Made by a program: the position numbers and the translations under genes. Below the pieces are notes generated by a model. It ran no database searches. It had not been told where the DNA came from and was given only the letters and a program-made list of their open reading frames with translations. From positions 1-35,274 of the forward strand of contig JAFVCQ010000083.1 in assembly GCA_017479085.1 (NCBI GenBank): a stretch of DNA of 35,274 bases. The letters run 5' to 3'. Shown piece by piece: positions 24,640 to 32,488 of this stretch. Source of the DNA: Lachnospiraceae bacterium (GTDB lineage: Bacteria; Bacillota; Clostridia; Lachnospirales; Lachnospiraceae). Every line of letters begins with the position of its first letter. The first letter of the stretch is position 1.

Positions 24640-25116
24640 ATGAAGTTGAAAACAGATATTTTTGAACAGTTTGATCGCAAATGGGGGCTTCTTACAGCAG
24701 GGGAAAAGGATCAGTTTAACACCATGACGATCAGTTGGGGTGGTCTGGGAACGCTGTGGAATAAGCCGGTGGCTACCGTATATGTGCGAACCTCAAGGTA
24801 TACGCATGAGTTCATGGATGCGCAGGATTATTTTACCATCAGCTTTTACCCGGATGAGGTGAAGCCCATACTTGGTGTATTAGGCTCGAAGTCGGGACGG
24901 GAGATGGATAAGGTGAACCGCTCCGGTCTGACACCAAAGGAGGTGGAGCATTCCGTTACGTTTGAGGAGGCAAGTCTTACGCTGGTATGCAAGAAGCTGT
25001 TCCGGCAGGAGCTGGATGTAAAGAACATGACCCCAGAGATTGCGGATTCGTTCTATTCGGGAGATGCACCGCATGATATGTATATCGGTGAAGTGGTGGA
25101 CATTCTGGAAAAATAG
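24640..25116 (+). CDS. Flavin reductase-like FMN-binding protein
   Basis: A 158-residue split-barrel flavoprotein of the flavin-reductase-like family. Characteristic segments are FNTMTISWGGLGTLWNKPVATVYVRTSRYTHEF (about 27-58, written here as consecutive motifs FNTMTISWGG, LGTLWNKP and VYVRTSRYT), FTISFYPDE and the closing HDMYIGEVVDIL. It probably reduces or binds FMN with NAD(P)H; the partner is unknown. AGGAGG is 8 bases before the ATG. It stands alone between the pfkA palindrome and uvrA. Confidence 0.85.
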   Translation: MKLKTDIFEQFDRKWGLLTAGEKDQFNTMTISWGGLGTLWNKPVATVYVRTSRYTHEFMDAQDYFTISFYPDEVKPILGVLGSKSGREMDKVNRSGLTPKEVEHSVTFEEASLTLVCKKLFRQELDVKNMTPEIADSFYSGDAPHDMYIGEVVDILEK

Positions 25117-25214
25117 ACACAGAACAAATATTCGATTCCCTCTGTACTTTTTGGGGATAGTTTGATATACTTGACCCATATTAACGTGTAGATACAGCAG
25201 AAAGGAACGAATCC

Positions 25215-28040
25215 ATGAAACAATATATTACGATCAAGGGTGCCAGAGAGCACAATCTGAAGAACATAGACATTAAGATACCGAGGGATGAGCTGGTGGT
25301 TCTGACCGGCCTCTCGGGTTCCGGCAAATCGTCTCTTGCGTTTGACACGATATATGCAGAAGGACAGCGGCGTTATATGGAATCGCTGTCCTCCTATGCC
25401 AGGCAGTTTCTGGGACAGGCGGAGAAGCCGGAGGTGGACAAGATCGAGGGACTGTCGCCGGCCATTTCGATTGACCAGAAGTCAACGAACCGCAATCCGC
25501 GTTCGACGGTGGGTACGGTGACGGAGATCTATGATTATTTCCGTCTGCTCTATGCAAGGATTGGAATCCCGCATTGTCCGAAGTGTGGGAGGGAGATCCG
25601 CAGACAGACGGTGGATCAGATGGTGGATACGATTCTGGAGCTGCCGGAGGGGACAAAGTTCCAGCTGCTCGCACCGGTGGTCAGAGGACGTAAGGGACGA
25701 CATGAGAAGGTGCTGGCTCAGGCGAAGAAGAGCGGGTATGTGCGTGTATTGGTGGATGGTTCCCTGTATGAGCTGTCGGAGGAGATCGCACTGGATAAGA
25801 ACAGGAAGCACGACATATCGATCGTTGTGGATCGTCTGGTGGTTAAGTCCGGAATCAGAAGGCGTCTGAATGATTCCATTGAGGCAGTTATGAAGCTGTC
25901 CGAGGGAATTATGGTGGTGGATGTGATTGGCGGGCAAGCCATTAATCTAAGCTCCAGCTTTTCCTGCCCGGATTGTGGGATTAGCATTGATGAGATCGAG
26001 CCTAGAAGCTTTTCCTTCAACAATCCGTTTGGTGCCTGTCCGACCTGTGCCGGTCTGGGCTACAAGATGGAATTTGATGTGGATCTGATGATACCGGATC
26101 CGGGTGTCTCGATCGCAGACGGAGCGATCGTGGTGCTTGGCTGGCAGTCCTGTACCGATCCCAAATCCTATACCAGAGCGATCCTGAATGCACTGGCAGA
26201 GGAGTATGGATTTGATCTCAACACACCATTTAATCAGATGTCAGAGGAGGCAAGGAACATTATCCTGTACGGCACCAACGGACATGAGGTGAAGGTGCAT
26301 TACAAGGGACAGCGGGGCGAGGGAATCTATGATGTGGCCTTTGAAGGACTGATCCGCAATGTGCAGCGGCGGTATCGGGAGATTGCCTCCGAATCCGTGA
26401 AGGAGGAATATGAGACATTTATGACGATCACCCCGTGTGATGAATGTGAGGGACAGCGTCTCAAAAAGGAGTCGCTGGCGGTAACGGTTGCGGGTAAGAA
26501 TATCTATGAGATTACGAGGATGTCCATTGACCAATTGGTGGGATTTCTGGATCAGATGGAACTGACGGAGCGGCAGCAGTTTATCGGAGGAGGTATTCTG
26601 AAGGAGATTCGGGCAAGGCTTACCTTTCTTCTGGATGTGGGACTCAATTATCTGGCACTGTACCGGCCGACTGCCACGCTCTCCGGCGGTGAGGCACAGA
26701 GAATCCGTCTGGCAACACAGATCGGATCGGGGCTGGTGGGTGTTGCCTATATTCTGGACGAGCCGAGCATTGGCTTGCACCAGAGGGATAATGATAAGCT
26801 GATCGCAACCCTGAAGCATCTGCGGGATCTGGGGAATACACTCGTGGTCGTAGAGCATGATGAGGATACCATGCTGGCGGCAGACCATATTGTGGATATC
26901 GGGCCGGGAGCCGGAGAGCAGGGCGGCGAGGTCATTGCGCAGGGAACGGCAGCCCAGATCATGAAGAATAAAAAGTCCATCACCGGAGCTTACCTGTCCG
27001 GCCGTATCCGGATTCCGGTGCCGGAGAAGCGCAGGGAGCCGACCGGCTGGATCACGGTGCGGGGGGCGAGACAGAATAATCTGAAGAATATAGATGTGGC
27101 ATTTCCACTGGGAGTCATGACCTGTGTCACCGGTGTGTCCGGTTCCGGTAAAAGCTCACTGGTCAACGAGATTCTGCACAAGCATTTGGCGAGAGAACTG
27201 AATCGTGCCAGAATAAAGCCGGGGGAACATGACAGGATCGAGGGACTGGAGCAGTTGGATAAGGTCATTAATATCGACCAGTCTCCGATCGGGCGGACAC
27301 CGCGGTCGAATCCTGCCACCTATACCGGTGTCTTTGATCTGATTCGGGATCTGTTCGCCGGAACCAAGGATGCCAAGGCAAAGGGATACAAAAAGGGAAG
27401 GTTTTCCTTCAATATCTCCGGTGGACGCTGTGAGGCATGCCGGGGAGATGGGATTATTAAGATCGAGATGCATTTTCTGCCGGATGTCTATGTGCCGTGT
27501 GAGGTATGCGGTGGGAAACGATACAACCGTGAGACACTGGAGGTGTATTATAAGGGTAAGAATATTTATGACGTGCTGGATATGACGGTGGATGAGGCCT
27601 GTCATTTCTTTGAGAATGTGCCGTCCATTCTGCGCAAGATTGAAACGCTGCGGGAGGTGGGTCTGGGGTATATCCGTCTCGGTCAGCCTTCTACCACCCT
27701 GAGTGGAGGAGAGGCACAGCGTGTCAAGCTGGCAACGGAGCTCTCGCGGAGAAGTACTGGCAAGACGGTCTACATTTTGGACGAGCCTACCACAGGCCTT
27801 CATTTTGCGGATGTGCACAAGCTGGTAGAGATCCTGAGAAAGCTGTCAGAGGGCGGCAATACCGTGATTGTCATTGAGCATAATCTGGAAGTGATCAAGA
27901 CTGCGGACTATATCATTGATATTGGGCCGGAGGGCGGCGATGGAGGCGGAACGATCGTCGCCACTGGAACACCGGAGGAGATCGCGCAGTGTGACAACAG
28001 CTATACCGGACAATATCTGAAGAAATTCCTGTCGGTGTAG
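25215..28040 (+). CDS. uvrA: Excinuclease ABC subunit A
   Basis: Damage-recognition ATPase of nucleotide excision repair, 941 residues. Two ABC modules are complete: Walker [13 protein letters not shown] near 32-43 with signature [12 protein letters not shown] near 490, and Walker [13 protein letters not shown] near 640 with signature [12 protein letters not shown] near 829. Zinc sites CPDCG ... CPTC and CEAC ... CEVCGG are intact. The ribosome site AAAGGA lies 9 bases before the ATG. uvrB is not in the window. There is no frameshift or missing motif. Confidence 0.97.
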   Translation: MKQYITIKGAREHNLKNIDIKIPRDELVVLTGLSGSGKSSLAFDTIYAEGQRRYMESLSSYARQFLGQAEKPEVDKIEGLSPAISIDQKSTNRNPRSTVGTVTEIYDYFRLLYARIGIPHCPKCGREIRRQTVDQMVDTILELPEGTKFQLLAPVVRGRKGRHEKVLAQAKKSGYVRVLVDGSLYELSEEIALDKNRKHDISIVVDRLVVKSGIRRRLNDSIEAVMKLSEGIMVVDVIGGQAINLSSSFSCPDCGISIDEIEPRSFSFNNPFGACPTCAGLGYKMEFDVDLMIPDPGVSIADGAIVVLGWQSCTDPKSYTRAILNALAEEYGFDLNTPFNQMSEEARNIILYGTNGHEVKVHYKGQRGEGIYDVAFEGLIRNVQRRYREIASESVKEEYETFMTITPCDECEGQRLKKESLAVTVAGKNIYEITRMSIDQLVGFLDQMELTERQQFIGGGILKEIRARLTFLLDVGLNYLALYRPTATLSGGEAQRIRLATQIGSGLVGVAYILDEPSIGLHQRDNDKLIATLKHLRDLGNTLVVVEHDEDTMLAADHIVDIGPGAGEQGGEVIAQGTAAQIMKNKKSITGAYLSGRIRIPVPEKRREPTGWITVRGARQNNLKNIDVAFPLGVMTCVTGVSGSGKSSLVNEILHKHLARELNRARIKPGEHDRIEGLEQLDKVINIDQSPIGRTPRSNPATYTGVFDLIRDLFAGTKDAKAKGYKKGRFSFNISGGRCEACRGDGIIKIEMHFLPDVYVPCEVCGGKRYNRETLEVYYKGKNIYDVLDMTVDEACHFFENVPSILRKIETLREVGLGYIRLGQPSTTLSGGEAQRVKLATELSRRSTGKTVYILDEPTTGLHFADVHKLVEILRKLSEGGNTVIVIEHNLEVIKTADYIIDIGPEGGDGGGTIVATGTPEEIAQCDNSYTGQYLKKFLSV

Positions 28041-28159
28041 GACTGGGAGTGACTATCGATTCCGACATGAAAAATAGCAATGAAAAATAATGATAATTGT
28101 GTTATACTATGTATGATAAATGATATATGGTTATCAATATATAGAGAGAGGTATGGAAT

Positions 28160-28384
28160 ATGACAGCAATTAGACAAGAAGCTATTGAATTGCTGGAAAG
28201 AGTACCGGAAGATAAATTGGGATTTATAATTCAGATAATACAGGGTATGAATGGCTTATATACCGATACGAATACAGAAAAGAAAGAAGCATTGGCAAGA
28301 TTGGAGCAGTTACGCAGAAAGGGAACTGTTATAGATGATGATGCAGAACTAGCTTCTTATAGGGAAGAAAAATATGGTAAATAA
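28160..28384 (+). CDS. Antitoxin-like protein of a VapBC-type pair
   Basis: A 74-residue acidic, helical protein (TAIRQEAIELLERVPEDKLG start). The pattern of an N-terminal helix, a central GMNGLY and a C-terminal ELASYREEKYGK is typical of small antitoxins preceding PIN toxins. It overlaps the start of a PIN gene by 11 bases, the usual antitoxin-toxin arrangement. The toxin is broken (next entry), so this antitoxin is probably an orphan. GAGAGG lies 9 bases upstream of the ATG. Confidence 0.6.
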   Translation: MTAIRQEAIELLERVPEDKLGFIIQIIQGMNGLYTDTNTEKKEALARLEQLRRKGTVIDDDAELASYREEKYGK

Positions 28385-28502
28385 GATTCTGATTGATACA
28401 AATGTATTATTGGATTATCTGTTAGAGCGTGATCGTATTTTTCATGCGCATTCCTCCCTTTTATGGTTGATTATTTTCCATATCCTTCTGTATGTATCAT
28501 AA
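28374..28502 (+). pseudogene. Truncated PIN toxin, cut by a foreign sequence
   Basis: The frame opens MVNKILIDTNVLLDYLLERD, the canonical first strand of a VapC-type PIN domain with its catalytic aspartate. After about 22 residues it turns into unrelated sequence and stops at codon 43; the remaining active-site acids are missing. The break falls around 28430-28445, where a minus-strand gene start (GGAGG then ATG, complement of 28443-28445) reads only seven codons before hitting the PIN sequence. The toxin is therefore inactive, and two broken genes meet here. Confidence 0.72.
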
Positions 28503-28629
28503 TGGGTTCTTCCTCTTTTGCAGAACCGAATCCTTCTACATTTTTCTTGTCAAATGCTCTTTCTTTTGCATAAAAATTTTCATAAAATTGATCGTTTGGA
28601 AAACAGCTTTTGTATAACGCAAAGTACGA
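28471..28629 (-). pseudogene. C-terminal scrap of an unidentified minus-strand gene
   Basis: 52 codons are open on the minus strand with no start codon in a usable place, ending at TAA 28473-28471. The peptide contains FPNDQFYENFYAKERAFDKK and ends MIHTEGYGK. It is followed by a GGAGG site and the ATG of another truncated gene (28445). It looks like the end of one gene and the start of the next from an accessory element, carried in as one fragment. I recognise no family. From here to 28870 I find no intact gene: 28630-28821 holds a GTTCCAA/TTGGAAC hairpin (28638-28656) and a short plus-strand reading frame with no recognisable motif. Confidence 0.45.
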
Positions 28630-28821
28630 TCAGGAGCGTTCCAATTACTTTGGAACCTTTACATGGGCATTTGACAATATGCGCCGTGAGATCCTGAAAG
28701 CACGCTCCTGTGAACGGGAGGCAGTGGAAAATAATAAGACCGTGACCACGGAACCGTCATGCTGCATAACCATGCAGGCGGTCTGGAGGCAATCATTGGT
28801 CTGCCGGCAGAAAAAGAAAAG

Positions 28822-28837
28822 TAACTAAATGACATTG
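28822..28837 (+). repeat. Solo terminal repeat of the CAATGTCATT element
   Basis: TAACTAAATGACATTG matches the right end of copy B exactly over 16 bases. No matching left end or 10-bp duplication is present nearby, so it is the remnant of a deleted or rearranged copy at the edge of the scrambled 28430-28837 stretch. Confidence 0.7.
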
Positions 28838-28870
28838 CTGACAATTCTGGTAAAGGTAAGTCATCATTGA

Positions 28871-29788
28871 TTATAAACCATCCACTATGACCATACTTTT
28901 CTGCACTTCTTTAACAAGCTCAACTGGATAATCATTATAGTCAGCAATATCCTCTGGTGCTTTACCCTTTCTAAGCAGTTTTTCAATCTGTTTTCTGCGT
29001 TCTTCTTCACGTCCCTCTTCACGTCCCCTTGCCATTCCAATCTCCTGATTTTCCAAATCTCTCATTACAAGCGTCATATATTCCCGCCTCCATTCTTTGT
29101 TCTGGCGTGCCTTATGCACTGCCACTTCAAGCTTCTTTACATATTCATCATCTGACGGCTTGCCTGCAACATAATTCAAGAACTCTTTCAGGCTGCCATC
29201 CACATCATCTGCTGTCCCGATGGCATTCAGTACAATCTTCGTCGTACCGTCTCCCATTTCCAAATCCGATGCTTCATGGCATCTGTTTGTAAATGTATAT
29301 TTGTGAAGTCCCTTTTTGTAGTAATCAAAAGGACAGATTGCAATAATGATGCAGTCCTTCAGTCTGCTGTAGACAACTCCCTTTTCAAGCATCTCTGAAT
29401 CTGCCATAGAACCATAGAACCGAAGTCTTCTTGGAAGATTCCCCTGTCTGAGTACCTGCATCTCAATCTCGATTACAGTACCATCCCCACTGGTTACAAA
29501 TATGTCAAACCGAACTCCATGTATATCCTTACCAGAATCGATTGACTTTTGTGCGGTCACATTGATGTCCTGAAACTCTATATCCGGAAGGATGATTCGA
29601 ATCAATTCGGATAACAGTGCTTTATCCTGCATGATCTTACAGAAAATGAAATCGTTGGTTATTCCTAAATGTTCCCATTCCTGCGATATATTCTGGAGTT
29701 CAACTCTTATTTCTTCCAATCTGTCCTTTGATATCTTCTCAATTGAAATACCGGTATGTTCCACTATTTCTTTTGTTATATCATCCAT
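28871..29788 (-). CDS. Rpn family recombination-promoting nuclease / PD-(D/E)XK protein
   Basis: 305 residues from the ATG at 29788 (29809 is an alternative start). The N-terminal half holds a PD-(D/E)XK-type core: FDIFVTSGDGTVIEIEMQVL supplies the D ... E-x-Q catalytic pattern, preceded by NDFIFCKIMQDKALLSELI, the classic Rpn opening. The C-terminus is charged and helical (GREEGREEERRKQIEKLLRK), as in Rpn proteins. Members were once labelled putative transposases and promote RecA-independent recombination; they also appear in accessory regions. It lies convergent with the scrambled segment and has no partner gene. Confidence 0.82.
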   Translation of the reverse strand: MDDITKEIVEHTGISIEKISKDRLEEIRVELQNISQEWEHLGITNDFIFCKIMQDKALLSELIRIILPDIEFQDINVTAQKSIDSGKDIHGVRFDIFVTSGDGTVIEIEMQVLRQGNLPRRLRFYGSMADSEMLEKGVVYSRLKDCIIIAICPFDYYKKGLHKYTFTNRCHEASDLEMGDGTTKIVLNAIGTADDVDGSLKEFLNYVAGKPSDDEYVKKLEVAVHKARQNKEWRREYMTLVMRDLENQEIGMARGREEGREEERRKQIEKLLRKGKAPEDIADYNDYPVELVKEVQKSMVIVDGL

Positions 29789-29915
29789 TTTTCTTTCACC
29801 CCATCTCACACCTCACCTACGAATATCATACCATATCCGTCTTAAAATATCCATACAAACTTAAAACAGTTCCTAATTACTGCTTCCGGTCTTCAGCCAT
29901 TTTGTAAAAGATGAA

Positions 29916-29944
29916 TTTACATGTTCTCAAAAGTCTGTTAGAAT
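29916..29944 (+). promoter_or_regulatory. Promoter of the pseudouridine synthase gene
   Basis: TTTACA (29916-29921) and TAGAAT (29939-29944) with a 17-base spacer, 37 bases before ATG 29981. Confidence 0.55.
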
Positions 29945-29980
29945 GGGTAGATATTGGATTATGGATAGGAGTAAGGGAAC

Positions 29981-30694
29981 ATGAAAGTAGAGATTTTACA
30001 TGAGGATCAGGATATTATCGTGTGCATTAAGCCTTATGGAATGCCGGTTCAGAGTGACCGGAGCAGGGATATGGATCTGCTCAGTTATCTGCGAAACCGG
30101 ATGCTGGAGCAGGAGGATCTGGAGGAGGAGCCATATCTGGCAATGGTACACCGGTTAGACCGTCCGGTCGGCGGGATCATGGTATTTGCAAAGAACCAGA
30201 AAGCGGCAGCAAACCTGTCGGATCAGGTGCAGGATGGAAGCATGGTGAAATTCTACCAGGCTGTGATCACGGGGGAGCTTCCGCAGGAGTGCGGCCTGCT
30301 GGAGGATTATCTGTGGAAGGATGGCAGGAACAATACATCCAGGGTGGTAAAAAAGGGAACAAAGGGTGCAAAAAAGGCACAGTTGCAATATGAGGTATTG
30401 GATGTCATGGAAACGGACGAGGGAATCCTGTCATACATTTTGATTGAGCTGATCACCGGACGGCATCATCAGATCCAGGTGCAGCTTGCAAGCAGGGGAG
30501 TCGGGATATACGGGGATACCAAGTACAATCCCCGATTTGCCGGGACAAAGAAGACGTACCGGCAGATTGCATTGTATGCTACCCGTCTGGAATTTACACA
30601 TCCCGGAAATGGGGAACCTATGGTGTTTAAGACGGAACCGGAGGGCAGTGCATTTGACGTGATCGAGCTGGAGGAGATGTATACTCGCGAATGA
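29981..30694 (+). CDS. RluA-family pseudouridine synthase
   Basis: A 237-residue RNA-modifying enzyme that isomerises uridine in rRNA or tRNA. The catalytic aspartate is in VHRLDRPVGGIMVFAK (about 50-65). LITGRHHQIQVQLA (about 157-170) is the other family motif, and GDTKYN follows. There is no S4 domain at the N-terminus, so it is the short single-domain type. Which RNA and position it modifies cannot be told. AGGAGTAAGGG precedes the ATG. It runs alone. Confidence 0.9.
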   Translation: MKVEILHEDQDIIVCIKPYGMPVQSDRSRDMDLLSYLRNRMLEQEDLEEEPYLAMVHRLDRPVGGIMVFAKNQKAAANLSDQVQDGSMVKFYQAVITGELPQECGLLEDYLWKDGRNNTSRVVKKGTKGAKKAQLQYEVLDVMETDEGILSYILIELITGRHHQIQVQLASRGVGIYGDTKYNPRFAGTKKTYRQIALYATRLEFTHPGNGEPMVFKTEPEGSAFDVIELEEMYTRE

Positions 30695-30841
30695 AAGCAT
30701 CGTCCGTACAATCCAACAGACAGCCATAATTTGCGAAAAAGGCCTATATTTTTTCATAAACAGGGCAAGCTATCACAGTAGAGAGAAGTACCTGTCGGAG
30801 TGCAACGGGCAGGTAAATTGGGCTGGTCTGGAGGAAATGAT

Positions 30842-31897
30842 ATGGAAGCGTTGGCAAAATTATGGAATCATGTTGCGATAAAGGCTGCTGCACTGGTGGC
30901 AGGGGTGGCAGTGCTGTATTACGGGATTCGGTTTCTGCTGCCATTGGTGTTTCCGTTTCTGTTTGCCGGTGTGGTGTCGGTCGTGTATTATCCGTTTCTC
31001 AGAAGATTGTGCCATAAGACCGGCTTGTGGAGGGGCAGGAGAAAAAGATGGCTCTTAGTGCTGGCGGTGACGCTGTTCTATGCGGGCGTCCTTCTGTTGC
31101 TAAGCCTGCTGGGAAGCTACCTGTTTGGACAGGGGAGAAGTATTCTGCTGAATTTTCCATTTTATCAGGCGAGGGTTCTGTATCTGTTGAAAAACTGCTG
31201 TGGGCAGGTAGACGGACTGCTGCATGTGGAAGAAGGGGTCTGCTATGCTTATATGGAGGAGCTGTTTGGCAGTGCGTGGGGCAGTTCCCTGACCGGTATG
31301 CTGCCAAAGGTCACGACCTATTCCGTACAGATGGCACAGAGGGTCTTCCAGTGCCTGTTTGCGATCGTGATCACGGTCATTACCACCTTTTTCATGGTGC
31401 AGGAATATGACGAGATCAGGGAGGCGATGCTTCGCTCTGAAATGGGCAGAAAGATATGCCGTATCATCGTGAAAAGCAAGGAGACGCTGAGGATCTATCT
31501 CAGGGCGCAGGGGTGGATCATGCTGTTGGATGGAACCCTGTGCACGGTCGCCTTCCTGATCATCCATCAGCCTTATGCCTTTGTGCTGGGTCCGGTGGTG
31601 GCCGTTGTGGATGCCCTTCCGGTATTGGGAGCCGGGTTGGTGCTGCTGCCCTACATCCTCTTTCTCCTCTTGTCCAAAAAGACGGTACAGGCATGTGTTT
31701 TATTTGCTGCGTATGTGGGATGTATTCTGATCCGCCAGATCACGGAGCCGCGGATGATCGGACAGAAGATCGGGGTCAAACCACTCTACACGGTCATCAG
31801 TATGTATATTGGATTCCGGCTGTTTGGGATTGTCGGTTTTTTGCTGGGGCCGATGGGGGTTCTGATCGGAAAAGAGGTGGTGCAGGTATCCGGTTGA
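30842..31897 (+). CDS. AI-2E/YtvI-type multi-pass permease
   Basis: 351 residues with about seven or eight membrane helices. It fits the AI-2 exporter/YtvI superfamily: paired N-terminal helices (LVAGVAVLYYGIRFLLPLV), a central soluble segment, then FFMVQEYDEIRE and the C-terminal GAGLVLLPYILFLLL ... ITEPRMIGQKIGVKPLYTVI pattern, where the EPRxxG-x(2)-xGxxP run is typical. In spore formers such proteins are called YtvI; the substrate is unknown. The ATG 30842 has GGAGG 7 bases upstream; codons before it (from 30800) are not needed. Confidence 0.82.
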   Translation: MEALAKLWNHVAIKAAALVAGVAVLYYGIRFLLPLVFPFLFAGVVSVVYYPFLRRLCHKTGLWRGRRKRWLLVLAVTLFYAGVLLLLSLLGSYLFGQGRSILLNFPFYQARVLYLLKNCCGQVDGLLHVEEGVCYAYMEELFGSAWGSSLTGMLPKVTTYSVQMAQRVFQCLFAIVITVITTFFMVQEYDEIREAMLRSEMGRKICRIIVKSKETLRIYLRAQGWIMLLDGTLCTVAFLIIHQPYAFVLGPVVAVVDALPVLGAGLVLLPYILFLLLSKKTVQACVLFAAYVGCILIRQITEPRMIGQKIGVKPLYTVISMYIGFRLFGIVGFLLGPMGVLIGKEVVQVSG

Positions 31898-31917
31898 GAC
31901 ATGCTTGGTAAATAAGC

Positions 31918-32125
31918 CAATGTCATTTAGTTAAGCCGGACGCTGCCGGGTATGGTATATGTTTCCCATTCCGGGCACGCTTGCGCTTAGCTGCAGACGT
32001 AACGGTACTAAATTCGCAGCTTGGGCTGCTCATTAAGGACCGACGTCCGCAGATGGCCCTGCATTGTGAAACATATACCATACCCGGTAGCTGTTCACTG
32101 GCTAATTCTTAACTTAATGACATTG
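31918..32125 (+). mobile_element. Non-autonomous inverted-repeat element, copy C (208 bp), the longest form
   Basis: Begins CAATGTCATTTAGTTAAG and ends with its complement carrying one change (CTTAACTTAATGACATTG). A perfect 10-bp direct repeat GTAAATAAGC flanks it (31908-31917 and 32126-32135). Subterminal arms share GGTATGGTATATGTTTC in inverted orientation. The central 100 bases fold on their own: CTGCAGACGT/ACGTCCGCAG, CGGT/ACCG and GCAGC/GCTGC stems. There is no reading frame of note, so it needs a transposase in trans. It lies directly upstream of the promoter of the DUF1858 gene. Confidence 0.92.
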
Positions 32126-32138
32126 GTAAATAAGCAGG

Positions 32139-32167
32139 TTGCATTTTAGGGAGAAAGCGATTATAAT
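32139..32167 (+). promoter_or_regulatory. Promoter of the DUF1858 gene
   Basis: TTGCAT (32139-32144) and TATAAT (32162-32167) are 17 bases apart. The -35 box starts 13 bases after the end of element copy C, so the element replaced whatever upstream sequence this promoter once had. Confidence 0.65.
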
Positions 32168-32248
32168 AGCCTTGTTATGGCAATCCTGTAAGAGAAGGTT
32201 TTGCGATTGCAGGAACTTTACAAAATAGAGGTCAGGAGGAAGAACAGT

Positions 32249-32461
32249 ATGGCACAGACAATTCATAAAGATATGTTGATTGGTGAGATTATTTCCATTG
32301 ATCCGGGGAATGCGGCAATTTTGATGTCCAACGGAATGCATTGTCCGGGATGTCCGGCTTCACAGGCTGAGACATTAGAGGAGGCAGCGCAGGTTCACGG
32401 AATGAATGTGGATGAGCTGCTCAAGGATATGAATGAGTACCTTGCAAAGAAGGAAGCGTAG
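32249..32461 (+). CDS. DUF1858 domain protein
   Basis: A 70-residue protein that is essentially one DUF1858 domain: [16 protein letters not shown], then [24 protein letters not shown] and the closing helix. The CPGC pair may bind a metal or act in redox chemistry; the family is linked to hybrid-cluster and sulfur proteins in anaerobes. AGGAGG precedes ATG 32249; the frame open from 32201 adds a segment unlike the family. The next gene starts 28 bases later, but its function looks unrelated. Confidence 0.88.
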   Translation: MAQTIHKDMLIGEIISIDPGNAAILMSNGMHCPGCPASQAETLEEAAQVHGMNVDELLKDMNEYLAKKEA

Positions 32462-32488
32462 ACACCGGAATGGAGTGTGTTGCAGGGA

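Noticed and set aside
28610-28828. Plus-strand 72-codon frame starting YNAKYDQERSNYFG
   Set aside because: No ribosome site or known motif; it spans the rearranged segment and ends at the solo element repeat, so it is probably chance or a scrap.
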